A stretch of DNA of 64,000 bases from Myxococcales bacterium (GTDB taxonomy: Bacteria; Myxococcota; UBA727; GCA-2721815): NCBI GenBank assembly GCA_002721815.1, contig PBLQ01000002.1, positions 1 to 64,000 of the forward strand, given 5' to 3'. The notes below the pieces were generated by a model. That model had not been told where the DNA came from. It made no database searches and worked only from the letters and a program-made list of their open reading frames with translations. Numbering within the stretch: the first letter of the stretch is position 1; each line of letters starts with the position of its first letter. Shown here one piece after another: positions 53,178 to 62,400 of the stretch. The position numbers and the translations under genes were made by a program.

Positions 53178-54074
53178 ATGATGCCCGTTTTGAAAAAGCT
53201 CTTTCTGTTGTTTTGTGTGCTTCTCCCGTTTCAGGCGTCAGCCAATGAAAAGGATGACCAAGAAAAACCCCACTGGAGGCGAGAGACTTTGGGCGGCATT
53301 CAAATCAACCACGTATTGGCGGGGAACAAGACCAACTTCGGCTATGTCTGGCCCTTATTCCCTGACAGTGATTCACCACTGTTTCAAAAGACCCACTTAA
53401 AAGCGGGCTTCATGAACACCTTGTCCCCTGTAGTGAACAGTTTGGGGGCTTATATTGAGGCCCATCCCATTCGATTGTTGGTGTGGCGGTTGAGTTTGGA
53501 AGGGGTGGGCATTATTCCCCTAACTGGCTCCATGGACAGCACCAACGATCCCAATATTGATTTTCACATGGCAGCTCGAACGGAACCCACTCGAGATCAG
53601 GCACGGTACGGGACTTACGGGATGGAAGCAGCCAGTGATTTAACCCTGCAAATGGCCTTGGGTGGCGTGGCGCTGCGCAATACCACCTCTGTGCGTTACC
53701 ACTTGATGAAGTTGCGTGGGAATGAGCAGTTTTTCTATTACCCCATGGTGGACTTAATGGCTGAGAATAATGGCTTTTCTTTGCAGAACCACATGGAACT
53801 CATCTGGGTTGGATTTGAAAAGTGGTTCGTGGGTGTGCGTTGGTCACGGGTCAATATGGTCTATTCGGCCGATGAAGGCCGGGCCGATGGCTACGGGCAA
53901 AGTGAGCAATTGGGGCCCTTCGTAGCCTTCGAGTTGCCCAAATCCTGGTCGGGCAAATCCCAGTGGTTGATGCTGATCCAAACCCAGTGGTGGCTTCACC
54001 ACCCCAATAAGATGGGTTTGGACGCGCCACAGTGGTTTCCTGCCATGGCCGTGGGCTTTGCCACATTGCGGTAA
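53178..54074 (+). CDS. exported protein, probable outer-membrane protein
   Basis: A 298-residue protein with signal peptide (PVLKKLFLLFCVLLPFQASA). The mature part has many short amphipathic, aromatic-rich strands (GGIQINHVLAGNKTNFGYVWPLF, SLQNHMELIWVGFEKWFVGVRWSRVNMVYS) and ends near FATLR, consistent with a small beta-barrel. The ATG at 53178 is two bases after the M81 stop, so translation is coupled. An alternative ATG at 53181 is in frame. No family recognised. Confidence 0.55.
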   Translation: MMPVLKKLFLLFCVLLPFQASANEKDDQEKPHWRRETLGGIQINHVLAGNKTNFGYVWPLFPDSDSPLFQKTHLKAGFMNTLSPVVNSLGAYIEAHPIRLLVWRLSLEGVGIIPLTGSMDSTNDPNIDFHMAARTEPTRDQARYGTYGMEAASDLTLQMALGGVALRNTTSVRYHLMKLRGNEQFFYYPMVDLMAENNGFSLQNHMELIWVGFEKWFVGVRWSRVNMVYSADEGRADGYGQSEQLGPFVAFELPKSWSGKSQWLMLIQTQWWLHHPNKMGLDAPQWFPAMAVGFATLR

Positions 54075-54251
54075 ATACTTAAAATAAATCCCAAAGCGCC
54101 AAAATGATGGGGTTTCTTGTGCCCGAAATCGGTTCTTGGCGGTCAAAAAATGGTTTTTTGCAGACAAAAGCGCCTTTTTTACGATAAAACAGCCATTGTG
54201 AACGCCAAAAATGAGACTTCGCCCGTATATACGGGTGCAAAGGAATAACAC

Positions 54252-54614
54252 ATGGAACCGAAACGCTTTTTTATGACGGCGCTGCCGCAGCTATTTTCCA
54301 AACGGACCGAGGCCTTTTTGACCGCGGCGGGCACCATTGTGTTTCATATTGGCGACAGCGATTCCTACACGGTTCGAATGGGGGATACCTCAGAGCCAGT
54401 GAGTGAAGGGGCAGACGAGGCATCTGATTTGCAGGTGTTTTTTACTTCCGACGCTTTTCAAGGGCTCATGAACGGAACGCTTAACGTTAAAGAGGCCGTG
54501 CAATCAGAGCAAATCCGCTCTGAAGGTGATGGCGATTTATTTTCAGCGCTCGGCCACTTGTTGCAGGCACCTACGTCTGGGCTGAACGCGCGCATCGGTC
54601 AAATGATGGGCTAA
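54252..54614 (+). CDS. SCP2 sterol-transfer-like domain protein
   Basis: A 120-residue soluble protein. TIVFHIGDSDSYTVRMGDTSEPVSEGADEASDLQVFFTSDAFQGLMNGTLNVKEAVQSEQIRSEGDGDLF follows the SCP2 pattern (hydrophobic beta sheet, D-x-x-I/V-x-x-T/S-x-x-D/A-x-x-x-L-x-x-G, then V-x-G-D). SCP2 domains bind sterols, fatty acids or other lipids. AAAGGA lies about 8 bases before the ATG. Precedes the EF-hand-like gene by 30 bases. Confidence 0.75.
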   Translation: MEPKRFFMTALPQLFSKRTEAFLTAAGTIVFHIGDSDSYTVRMGDTSEPVSEGADEASDLQVFFTSDAFQGLMNGTLNVKEAVQSEQIRSEGDGDLFSALGHLLQAPTSGLNARIGQMMG

Positions 54615-54644
54615 ACCAAACACAGTTTTTTTCAGGAGGAACAA

Positions 54645-55064
54645 ATGGCAAGAATTGCAAAAGCAGATGTGAACGCCGCACTGGCGAGAGTCGCACAACA
54701 CATTAACGACGCTGCGGGTGGCGACAAAATCACTTCCCGTGCAGACATGAAAGCAAAGTTGGAGACCTTAGAAGGTACCGAAAAGCAATTGGCTGATATC
54801 TTCTTCCGTTTCATCGATCACCGTGACCATAAGTTCGGCGCTCGCGTGACTTCCAAGGATGTAGAAAAAGCCTTGACCTATGCACAAGACCGCATGATCG
54901 AAAAATACGACATCAACACGAACGGTTTGTCAAAATCGGAAATTGACCAAATGTCTCGTACTGGTCAATTGGCGGTTCAGCTTTCCCAAGAACTGAAGCT
55001 GGCTGACAACAACAAAGTGGTGGCCCAAGGCGACAGCGTGTCCCAAAAGGCCATGACTGAATAA
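54645..55064 (+). CDS. small cytosolic protein with an EF-hand-like loop
   Basis: A 139-residue hydrophilic helical protein. RMIEKYDINTNGLSKSEIDQM near residue 90 looks like an EF-hand, but with the loop one residue short of the canonical 12. So calcium binding is doubtful. FRFIDHRDHKFGARVTSKDV earlier could be a second degenerate hand. The ribosome site is strong (AGGAGGAACAA before ATG) and a good terminator follows, which suggests high expression. Function unknown. Confidence 0.7.
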   Translation: MARIAKADVNAALARVAQHINDAAGGDKITSRADMKAKLETLEGTEKQLADIFFRFIDHRDHKFGARVTSKDVEKALTYAQDRMIEKYDINTNGLSKSEIDQMSRTGQLAVQLSQELKLADNNKVVAQGDSVSQKAMTE

Positions 55065-55092
55065 GCTCAGTGACACAAAACACTGTTCAACA

Positions 55093-55123
55093 AAAACCCG
55101 TGGTCTGCCGCGGGTTTTTTTTT
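55093..55123 (+). terminator. Rho-independent terminator after the EF-hand-like gene
   Basis: Stem AAAACCCGTGG / CCGCGGGTTTT (one T-G pair) with loop TCTG, followed by a run of T. It is about 30 bases past the gene's stop. Confidence 0.9.
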
Positions 55124-55266
55124 GCATCATTATGTGAGGTTAACTTGTTTAAAAACAGGCCTCTGGATTGATTTACGAAACCGAACCCTGTTCGGGTATT
55201 TGACCGATGCGGGTAAATAATTAATGGAATAGGGTCATTCTACGATTTGGAATGACGGGGGTCTGA

Positions 55267-57009
55267 ATGAATTTAAAACCATGGATTTATCTCGCGGGTG
55301 TTTGCTCGATCGCGTTGGCGTGTGCGCAACAAAAGCCCAATACCACACCGGCCAACCAAGAAGTGGTGGCGCTGGCCAAAAAGAGCAGTGCTTGTGAGGG
55401 GGTCCCGGTTCAAGAAGAGGTGCGCGAAGTGGCCGATGGCGTTTGGGTGGCTTATGGTTACGACTTGGCCAACACTATTTTAATCCAAACGTCTGAGGGC
55501 AATGTCATCATCGATGCCATGTCGGGACCGAAGCGGGCCGCTAAAGCCAAAGAGGCATTACTCGAAAAGGCGCCCGGTAAAACCTTGGCTTTGATCATGA
55601 CCCACACCCACATGGATCACGTGGGCGGCGCATCGGTGTGGGCCGATGCCGAAACACCGATTTGGGCAACACATAATTTTGTCGAACGCTTTACAGCGCA
55701 ATATGTGGACTTTCCAAAGGCAGAACGTCATCGTGGGGCCAAACAGCATGCCCACGATGTGCCTTATGATGCCGTCCCGTGCTCTTCCATTGGCGCGCGC
55801 ATGGCCTTCGACGAGGACATCAGCGCGGGGGCCATGATGCCCACCAAAACCTTTCGTGGGTCACAAACACTGACTTTTGGTGATACGGTTCTCGAACTTC
55901 ACGAAGCCCCCGGCGAAACCGACGACCAGCTTCTTGTTTGGATGCCAAAACGAAAAATACTCTTTCCGGGTGACAACTATTATGCGGCGTTCCCAAACCT
56001 TTATACGATTCGAGGCACCAAGGCACGCTCCGCAAAAAAATGGGCAAACAGTCTCGATAAAATGAGAATGTTAGCGCCTCAATTGCTGGTGCCATCGCAC
56101 TCTTTCGCCGTGGAAGGCACCGAAAAAATCTATGAGATTCTGACCGATTATCGAGATGCCATTATGTGGGTGTTCCAACGCGTGGTGCAGGGCGCGAACA
56201 ACCGTTTACCGCTGGATACAATCCTAAAATCAGCCAAGTTGCCTCGACACCTCGCTGAAAAGCCTTATCTGAAAGAAAATTACGGACAGGTGGATTGGTC
56301 GGTGAAGGCGTTGTACCAACAAAACCTGGGGTGGTTCGATGCAGATGCGCGAAACTTATACCCCATTTCTTCAGAGCAGGCCGCTGAACGCATGGTGCGG
56401 TTGGCCGGAGGGGCACAGAAAGTTCGTGCTGAAATAGACACTGCACTGAAAAATAATGAGCCTCGTTGGGCCGTGCATTTGATCACCATGTTGCAGAAGT
56501 CTAATGCCATTGACGTCAAAGAAGGAAACCTTTTGTTAGCTCAGGGTTTGACGGCCATCGCCAATACCGTTGATAACACCAATGGCAAAGCTTATCTGTT
56601 GGCATCATCTCGACAGCTGGACGAATCTTATGTCCCACCGGCGATTCCCGATATATCCCGTGAATTCATGGACGCCATCCCCGTAGAAACGTTCGTTTAT
56701 GGCCTCACCAGCCGACTCAACGCGCCCGAGGCCTTAGATGTACACCAAACCATCGCCATTCGCATGGACGACGTGAAGGAGACTTTTTACCTCACCATAC
56801 GTCGTGGTGTGGTTGAGATTTCAAAAAATACAAAGGTTCCCGGCGCCCCTGAGCCAATGGCCACGTTGGTGGTGGATTCTACCATTTGGAAAATGATGGC
56901 TTTGCAAAAAGTGGATCGCACAGCGATGCTTCTAAAGGGCGAGCTGTCTGTGGAAGGCGATGTGCTGGACCTGCAAAGGTTTATGGGGCGGTTCGATAAA
57001 GGGATGTAA
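55267..57009 (+). CDS. metallo-beta-lactamase-fold lipoprotein, alkylsulfatase (SdsA1/BDS1)-like
   Basis: A 580-residue predicted lipoprotein (MNLKPWIYLAGVCSIALAC). The MBL domain has TLALIMTHTHMDHVGGASVW (residues ~105-124, zinc ligands), then RGAKQHAHD and LHEAPGETDDQLLVWMPKRKILFPGDNYY. The dimerisation part (LPRHLAEKPYLKENYGQVDWSVKALYQQNLGWFD) and a C-terminal SCP2-like domain (VKETFYLTIRRGVVEI, ...MMALQKVDRTAMLLKGELSVEGD) match SdsA1/BDS1-type alkylsulfatases, which hydrolyse alkyl sulfate esters. Envelope location differs from the secreted form. GGGGG lies 5-6 bases before the ATG. Gene ends 2 bases from the convergent HDAC gene. Confidence 0.85.
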   Translation: MNLKPWIYLAGVCSIALACAQQKPNTTPANQEVVALAKKSSACEGVPVQEEVREVADGVWVAYGYDLANTILIQTSEGNVIIDAMSGPKRAAKAKEALLEKAPGKTLALIMTHTHMDHVGGASVWADAETPIWATHNFVERFTAQYVDFPKAERHRGAKQHAHDVPYDAVPCSSIGARMAFDEDISAGAMMPTKTFRGSQTLTFGDTVLELHEAPGETDDQLLVWMPKRKILFPGDNYYAAFPNLYTIRGTKARSAKKWANSLDKMRMLAPQLLVPSHSFAVEGTEKIYEILTDYRDAIMWVFQRVVQGANNRLPLDTILKSAKLPRHLAEKPYLKENYGQVDWSVKALYQQNLGWFDADARNLYPISSEQAAERMVRLAGGAQKVRAEIDTALKNNEPRWAVHLITMLQKSNAIDVKEGNLLLAQGLTAIANTVDNTNGKAYLLASSRQLDESYVPPAIPDISREFMDAIPVETFVYGLTSRLNAPEALDVHQTIAIRMDDVKETFYLTIRRGVVEISKNTKVPGAPEPMATLVVDSTIWKMMALQKVDRTAMLLKGELSVEGDVLDLQRFMGRFDKGM

Positions 57010-57011
57010 TT

Positions 57012-57920
57012 TTAGGCGTAGGTGCTGCATTGGGTGAACAGGTTGATGAATGCCTCAACGGTGTGCTCAATGGGCCTGGCGTAGCCACCTCCCATAAATA
57101 CCAAACATGGGATGTCGAGGTCCCGAGCGAAGTCCAAAACGGCTTTGTTTCTCTCCATCAACCCTTCCTGCGATAAATTAAAACGTCCCAAATGGTCCTC
57201 CTGGAGTGGATCCACGCCCGCCTGAAAGAAAACAAGATCCGGCTGCACATGGACCAAGGACCCAAGGTGGGTGTGTAGGGTCTCTAAATACAATCCATCG
57301 GTGGTGCCTTTGGGCAGCCCCACGTCAAGATCACTGGTTGTTTTGCGAAAAGGAAAGTTGGCATCGCAATGCATGGAGAAGGTGAAAACCGTGTTGTCAT
57401 TGGCAAAAATACTGGCGGTCCCATCTCCTTGGTGAACATCTAAGTCCACCACCAATACTTGACGAATATTGAAATGGCTTTGGGCCCGTTTGGCGCAAAT
57501 GGCGATATCATTGAAAATACAATAACCGGCACCAAAATCGCGATGGGCGTGATGGGTGCCACCGGCCATATTGGCGGCAACGCGATGCCCCTCTTGGAGC
57601 AAAGCTTCCAGCGCGTTGAGTGCACCTCCAGTAAGCATGAGCGTTCTCTCGACCAGGGCGGGGGTCCAGGGTCTGAGGCCAATTCGTCGAACCTCTTTCT
57701 CTGTGAGCGATAAATTCATGAAACGATGGATGTATTCGGGACAATGAACTGCAGCAATGGCTTCAAGGGGGGCGGGCAGGGGCGTGCGAATCTCTACGGG
57801 TGCATGACGCTGAATCAAGCCTGAATGGACTTTTTGGTAGCGCTCCTTGGGGAAGGGGGCGGCGGGATGGATGCCATCGGTATAGATGGGGTGATAGTAA
57901 AGGGGCAGACGCTGTTGCAT
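57012..57920 (-). CDS. histone deacetylase family protein
   Basis: Zinc-dependent deacetylase of the HDAC/acetoin-utilisation (AcuC)/acetylpolyamine amidohydrolase superfamily; 302 residues. HCPEYIHRFM, NMAGGTHHAHRDFGAGYCIFNDIAI near residue 120, VVDLDVHQGDGTASIF near residues 158-170, and LVFMGGGYA carry the His/Asp zinc and charge-relay motifs. Substrate may be an acetylated small molecule or protein. GAGG lies about 10 bases before the ATG. Adjacent to the alkylsulfatase, in opposite orientation. Confidence 0.9.
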   Translation of the reverse strand: MQQRLPLYYHPIYTDGIHPAAPFPKERYQKVHSGLIQRHAPVEIRTPLPAPLEAIAAVHCPEYIHRFMNLSLTEKEVRRIGLRPWTPALVERTLMLTGGALNALEALLQEGHRVAANMAGGTHHAHRDFGAGYCIFNDIAICAKRAQSHFNIRQVLVVDLDVHQGDGTASIFANDNTVFTFSMHCDANFPFRKTTSDLDVGLPKGTTDGLYLETLHTHLGSLVHVQPDLVFFQAGVDPLQEDHLGRFNLSQEGLMERNKAVLDFARDLDIPCLVFMGGGYARPIEHTVEAFINLFTQCSTYA

Positions 57921-58039
57921 AGATAGGATGCCTCACGGCGGGCATTTGGATGATTTTATAGGTCTTAACCTTAAGTTATTTGTTCTTCAGCACAAACTGT
58001 TTTAATTTTACTCAAAAATGAAAGCAAGGTGTGAAATCA

Positions 58040-59926
58040 ATGAGCTCTAATCCCCCCCATTTTCAAGCCATTGTGCGTCAGCGTTACAGCCGGCGCGATA
58101 TGCTTCAGGTTTTGGGGGCCGCAGGTCTTGCAGCTGGGTTGGGTTGCACCAGCAAAGACAAAAAGGTGCCATCCCAACCGGCCACAGTGCCGGCGGTGAA
58201 AGTCGATGAAGGCTTCGTAGAGGTGAGCCATGGTGCAGATGACCATCACCATGTGCCGCCGGGCTATCAGGCAGCGGTTTTGATCGGTTGGGGAGACAGC
58301 CTAACCGACGGTACAGCGACGGGAGATTTGGCAGCCATGACGCCTGAGGAACAATCGGTGCGGTTTGGAACCAATTGCGATTACACTGCCTTTATGCCGT
58401 TGCCACCGAAAAACGGTTTGCAGCGAGGATTGTTGTGTGTGAACCACGAGTTTTCAGATGCCGGAAAGATGTTTCGCGGTGTTCCTGCCGGAAGACGTAC
58501 CTCTAAAGATGTGGTGACGAAGCTTCAAGTGGAAGGCGAACTGGCCGCTCATGGTCACAGCATCGTGGAACTGCAACAGACCCCACAGGGGTGGCAAATT
58601 GTGCCGGGTCCTTACACGCGCCGCATCAGTGCCCTCAAAACCTTATTTGAAATCACTGGCCCCGCGGCGGGCCATGCGCGCATGAAAACCCCGGAAGACC
58701 CTGAGGGCAAGACGATCAAAAGCACGGTTGGCAATTGTTCAGGGGGAGTGACCCCATGGGGCACCGTGTTGATCGCTGAGGAAAATTTTAATTATTATTT
58801 TGGAGGTGACCCAGCGGGCTTGCCGCAAGAACAGCATTTACGTCGCTACAATGTGAACGGCCGCGCGGGTATTGGTGCATGGCGGTTTTTTGACCGTTTT
58901 GATGTGACCAAAGTAGCCAATGAGCCCAACCGTTTCGGATGGATGGTGGAGTACAAACCCACCGACCCCAATTACCAACCCAAAAAGAGAACAGCGCTGG
59001 GACGCTTTTGTCATGAGGGTGCGACGCTGTGTTTAACCAAGTCTGGCCACGCGGTGGCTTACATGGGCGATGATTCTTATTTTGAATATTTGTATCGCTT
59101 TGTGAGTGATAAGCCCGCCATAGACAATCCCAATGTTTTGGACGAGGGGACCTTGTCGGTTGCGCGCTTTGATGCAAATGGAACCCTATCGTGGTTGCCT
59201 TTGCGTTTCGGGGAAGGGCCTTTGACCCCGCAAAATGGGTTTGAGTCTCAGGCCGATGTGGTTATCGAAACACGGCGTGCGGCAGACCTGTTGGGGGCAA
59301 CGCCCATGGACCGGCCAGAAGGGATCGCCATCCATCCCACCAGTGGTCGGGTTTATGTGAGCTTGACCAAGAACACCAGACGGGAAGCCTCTCAAACCGA
59401 TGCTGTCCATGCCCGTGCGCAGGATGCCCATGGGCAAATTCTAGAAATCATTCCATCTGCTCATGATGCACATGACGAGGAGAGCATGGGTTGGGATATC
59501 TTAATCGCGGCGGGCGACCCCAGCAGGCACGCGAACACCAAGTACGGCAAAGGGCTCACCCGTGAAGGTTGGTTGGCTAATCCTGATAATCTCGCCTTCG
59601 ACCCCTCAGGCCATCTGTGGATCTCCACTGACGGGGCCTTGGGCAGCACGGGCACGAGCGATGGCCTGTGGTGTTGCGAAACCCTGGGCGATGGCCGCGC
59701 TGTTTCAAAGCGGTTCTTGAGGGTACCTAAGGGCGCCGAATGCACCGGTGCCAGTTTTACTCCAGATGGAAAAACTTTGTTTGTTTCAGTACAGCACCCG
59801 GGGGCCTACAAAAGTGCCTCTTATGATGAGCCCAGTTCCCGTTGGCCCGACCACAAATCCGACCGGCCTTCACGGTCAGCGGTGTTGGTCATCACTAAAG
59901 AAAATGGGGGCGTGATTGGTACTTGA
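58040..59926 (+). CDS. PhoX-family phosphatase (DUF839), Tat-exported
   Basis: A 628-residue protein of the PhoX family, periplasmic calcium/iron-dependent phosphatases. The N-terminus has a Tat signal (YSRRDMLQVLGAAGLAAGLGC, Arg pair at residues 18-19). The beta-propeller-type body shows CVNHEFSDAGKMFRG, NCSGGVTPWGTVLIAEENF, FGWMVEYKPTDPNYQPKKRTALGRFCHEGATL and LANPDNLAFDPSGHLWISTDGA, the usual metal-site stretches. ATG at 58040 with AAGG about 10 bases upstream is preferred to GTG 58031. A phosphate-scavenging role in the periplasm is likely, in line with the PiT/DUF47 pair 8 kb away. Confidence 0.9.
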   Translation: MSSNPPHFQAIVRQRYSRRDMLQVLGAAGLAAGLGCTSKDKKVPSQPATVPAVKVDEGFVEVSHGADDHHHVPPGYQAAVLIGWGDSLTDGTATGDLAAMTPEEQSVRFGTNCDYTAFMPLPPKNGLQRGLLCVNHEFSDAGKMFRGVPAGRRTSKDVVTKLQVEGELAAHGHSIVELQQTPQGWQIVPGPYTRRISALKTLFEITGPAAGHARMKTPEDPEGKTIKSTVGNCSGGVTPWGTVLIAEENFNYYFGGDPAGLPQEQHLRRYNVNGRAGIGAWRFFDRFDVTKVANEPNRFGWMVEYKPTDPNYQPKKRTALGRFCHEGATLCLTKSGHAVAYMGDDSYFEYLYRFVSDKPAIDNPNVLDEGTLSVARFDANGTLSWLPLRFGEGPLTPQNGFESQADVVIETRRAADLLGATPMDRPEGIAIHPTSGRVYVSLTKNTRREASQTDAVHARAQDAHGQILEIIPSAHDAHDEESMGWDILIAAGDPSRHANTKYGKGLTREGWLANPDNLAFDPSGHLWISTDGALGSTGTSDGLWCCETLGDGRAVSKRFLRVPKGAECTGASFTPDGKTLFVSVQHPGAYKSASYDEPSSRWPDHKSDRPSRSAVLVITKENGGVIGT

Positions 59927-59989
59927 GTGCGTGGGCGGTGAACGCCTTGAACGGGTATGGTCCGCGGTTTTTAAAAAACGAATTAAGCC

Positions 59990-61549
59990 ATGACGCCATT
60001 ATCTTCGGCACAAAAAGGGCGGCTTTCAGTCTTCTTGATGATGACGGCCGTCTTTTGTATCCTTTTTGCCGGTATGCCCAAAGACTTTTACCGAGGGGAT
60101 GCGGTATCCATAAAGATGTCGGCCATTTATTGGGTGAACACCGGTTCGTTTGGATTTGCACCCAAAGACCATCATCTCATCGAACCTTTACTAGAAAGTG
60201 AAGGGCAGTATTACATCCTTAACCCAGCGAACAACCGTTATTATCCCCGGTGGGAAGTGCTTAATGGGGTTTTACATGCGGTCCCAGAGCTTTTTCAAAG
60301 GCACCGAACGTTAAAACCCACTCCAGAGGTTATTTTTCGGCACAACGTTTTTAACGCGTTGCTTGGGTCTGTAGTGGCAGGCCTCTTGTTGTTCCTGGCA
60401 TCTTTCATCACCCCGAGAAAAATAGCAGGGGCTTTGTTTGTATGTGCTGTCTTGTTTGCCAGTTACGAATGGAATTACCTCAGGGCTCAGACCAAAGAGA
60501 TATTTCTCCTCCTTTTCGTTTTCGCCATGATGGCAGGGTTTTGGGCTGCATGGGGGGCGTTTCAGCGAGGTGAACGTTTGCGATTTTATGCGTTAACGGT
60601 GTGCTGGAACGTGGCTGCGGTCGCCATGTGCCTCATCTCTTGTATTTACCATGTGGGCTATCTCATGGTGATATTGCTTTGGGGCTTTTTACTGTTCCAA
60701 AGGAACGTGCAAAGGATGCGTCAGCCTGGCGAAGGTTCGCTGGTACAACAGATTTGGCAATGTGTTTTGTCGCACCGTCACCATTTCTTGATCTTGGGTG
60801 GATTTCTGGCGTTATCAGTGGTTTTGACCGAATGGGCGGCGTTGGTTCGTTATGATTCATGGCACCCTCAAGGCATCAGTTGGTCCTTTCGAACCCGACA
60901 GATTGGGGACAGTATTTTTGGCTGGCAAAACATCTTTCAGCGTATGAACGATTACCTGATGGTGGAGAGTTTTCAGGTGGCCCTTCATTGCCCATTGCTT
61001 TTTGTGGCCGCGACTTATTGGCGGTCGTTTTGGCGTGACCACAAAAATCAAGCGCTTTACGTATTGGCCTTCGGTGGTTCCATGTTTTTCGCTTTCTGTT
61101 GCTTTGAAGGCGTGGGCGAATGGGCCTACGGGCCGCGGTTCTTGGTGCCGCTGTTGCCTTTGTTTGCACTGCCTGCCTGTGTGTTTTTTGACAGATTCAT
61201 GGCGGGCGCCTCTACCGCTGCAAGCAAAGCAAGTGGCGTGGTGGTGCTCGGCTTACTGATGTATTGTACTGCTTTACAGTTAGAGATGAACAAATACCCC
61301 TTTTTTCATTTCTATGAGATTGGACCCATGTTGGAGACCATGGAGGGCATTCAACTGGCCGATGACTACAAACGGCATCATCATTTATTTTTTCTTAAAA
61401 AGCTCAAGGCCATTGCCAATGGGGCCGATGCAGACGGCGCGTTGGGTCCTACCTATGAAGGTTGGCCCGACCCGATCAAAACACGGTTTCAATCGGCCCT
61501 GAAGCATCGATTGTTTCCTGAGGGGGAGAACCATTTCTTTTTTCAGTAG
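59990..61549 (+). CDS. multi-spanning membrane protein, possible GT-C glycosyltransferase
   Basis: A 519-residue protein with about ten membrane segments and a soluble loop after the first helix (RGDAVSIKMSAIYWVNTGSFGF). The layout resembles GT-C sugar transferases that use polyprenyl-linked donors, and FYRGDA near the start could be the acidic catalytic motif, but no motif proves this. Located 63 bases after phoX-like gene. Ribosome site weak. The YfhO-like protein at 39.9 kb is similar in type. Confidence 0.5.
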   Translation: MTPLSSAQKGRLSVFLMMTAVFCILFAGMPKDFYRGDAVSIKMSAIYWVNTGSFGFAPKDHHLIEPLLESEGQYYILNPANNRYYPRWEVLNGVLHAVPELFQRHRTLKPTPEVIFRHNVFNALLGSVVAGLLLFLASFITPRKIAGALFVCAVLFASYEWNYLRAQTKEIFLLLFVFAMMAGFWAAWGAFQRGERLRFYALTVCWNVAAVAMCLISCIYHVGYLMVILLWGFLLFQRNVQRMRQPGEGSLVQQIWQCVLSHRHHFLILGGFLALSVVLTEWAALVRYDSWHPQGISWSFRTRQIGDSIFGWQNIFQRMNDYLMVESFQVALHCPLLFVAATYWRSFWRDHKNQALYVLAFGGSMFFAFCCFEGVGEWAYGPRFLVPLLPLFALPACVFFDRFMAGASTAASKASGVVVLGLLMYCTALQLEMNKYPFFHFYEIGPMLETMEGIQLADDYKRHHHLFFLKKLKAIANGADADGALGPTYEGWPDPIKTRFQSALKHRLFPEGENHFFFQ

Positions 61550-61617
61550 GTGGGTGCTAGAATGACCCATGATGCAGCATCAGGCTGGGGTGAACGGCCA
61601 CAGACACGGAGGTTGAG

Positions 61618-62397
61618 ATGGCAGCTGAGCATAAAACCATCCGATGGTGGCGAGGCATGGTGGCTCTGGGCCTTTTTAATATGGTGCTGTGGGTGGTGGT
61701 GGTTTCTCGATTAAAACACGAAGGGCCCTATGTGCCGTGGCATGTCTTGTTCTCAGGCGTTTTCACCGCCGTTTGCGCCTTTCGGTCGATGTTGCCGCGT
61801 ATCGACTTAGAGCGTTACTGCTTGCTCGACTCGATGGCATCGAGCATGGTTATCGGTCGCACTGGGGCCACGTTGGCCGAGATCAGTTTCGCCTGCCAGA
61901 TCGCACTCATCCTCCACGAAGCCGGTAATTTAGCGGATTTGGCCTGGGTGCAAATGTTGGCCTATCCCGTGGTGTTTTCGCTCACCTTGGCCCAAGTGTT
62001 TTGCTGGTCCAGCGTGATTTCACTCAATCATCTCGGTCACACCATCGAAGAGTCTTTATGGGGCATCACCTTTGTCCCAGTGGGTATCGCCTTGGCTTCT
62101 TGTGGTTTCAACTTAGATGGCCTGTGGCAAACGGTTTGTTTCGCCGGTGCCGTTTTTTGTGCGGGCTATGTGGCTTTCATGGCTTTTGTGGATGTGCCCA
62201 TGTATTACCGCCGTTGGCGTGAAGGGTTAGTGAAAAACGAAAAACGTTTGGGCTTTAAAGAAGGCTTTGCTGACGCTTTAAATCGGCGCGTGGTCACCCA
62301 AGATTGGGCCATCTGGAAACCCGAAGTGGCTTGGCTCACCGGTTATTTCTCCATGGCAGTTTGGGTGTCGATCAGTTTGATGGTTCTGCCACGGTAA
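61618..62397 (+). CDS. membrane protein of unknown function
   Basis: A 259-residue protein with six or so membrane segments (residues ~12-32, 40-60, 88-150, 155-200, 235-258), a Cys/Trp/Phe-rich core, and a hydrophilic loop (MYYRRWREGLVKNEKRLGFKEGF). GGAGG lies about 7 bases before the ATG. The gene ends 3 bases from the convergent NAD(P)-binding gene. No family recognised. Confidence 0.6.
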   Translation: MAAEHKTIRWWRGMVALGLFNMVLWVVVVSRLKHEGPYVPWHVLFSGVFTAVCAFRSMLPRIDLERYCLLDSMASSMVIGRTGATLAEISFACQIALILHEAGNLADLAWVQMLAYPVVFSLTLAQVFCWSSVISLNHLGHTIEESLWGITFVPVGIALASCGFNLDGLWQTVCFAGAVFCAGYVAFMAFVDVPMYYRRWREGLVKNEKRLGFKEGFADALNRRVVTQDWAIWKPEVAWLTGYFSMAVWVSISLMVLPR

Positions 62398-62400
62398 AAG

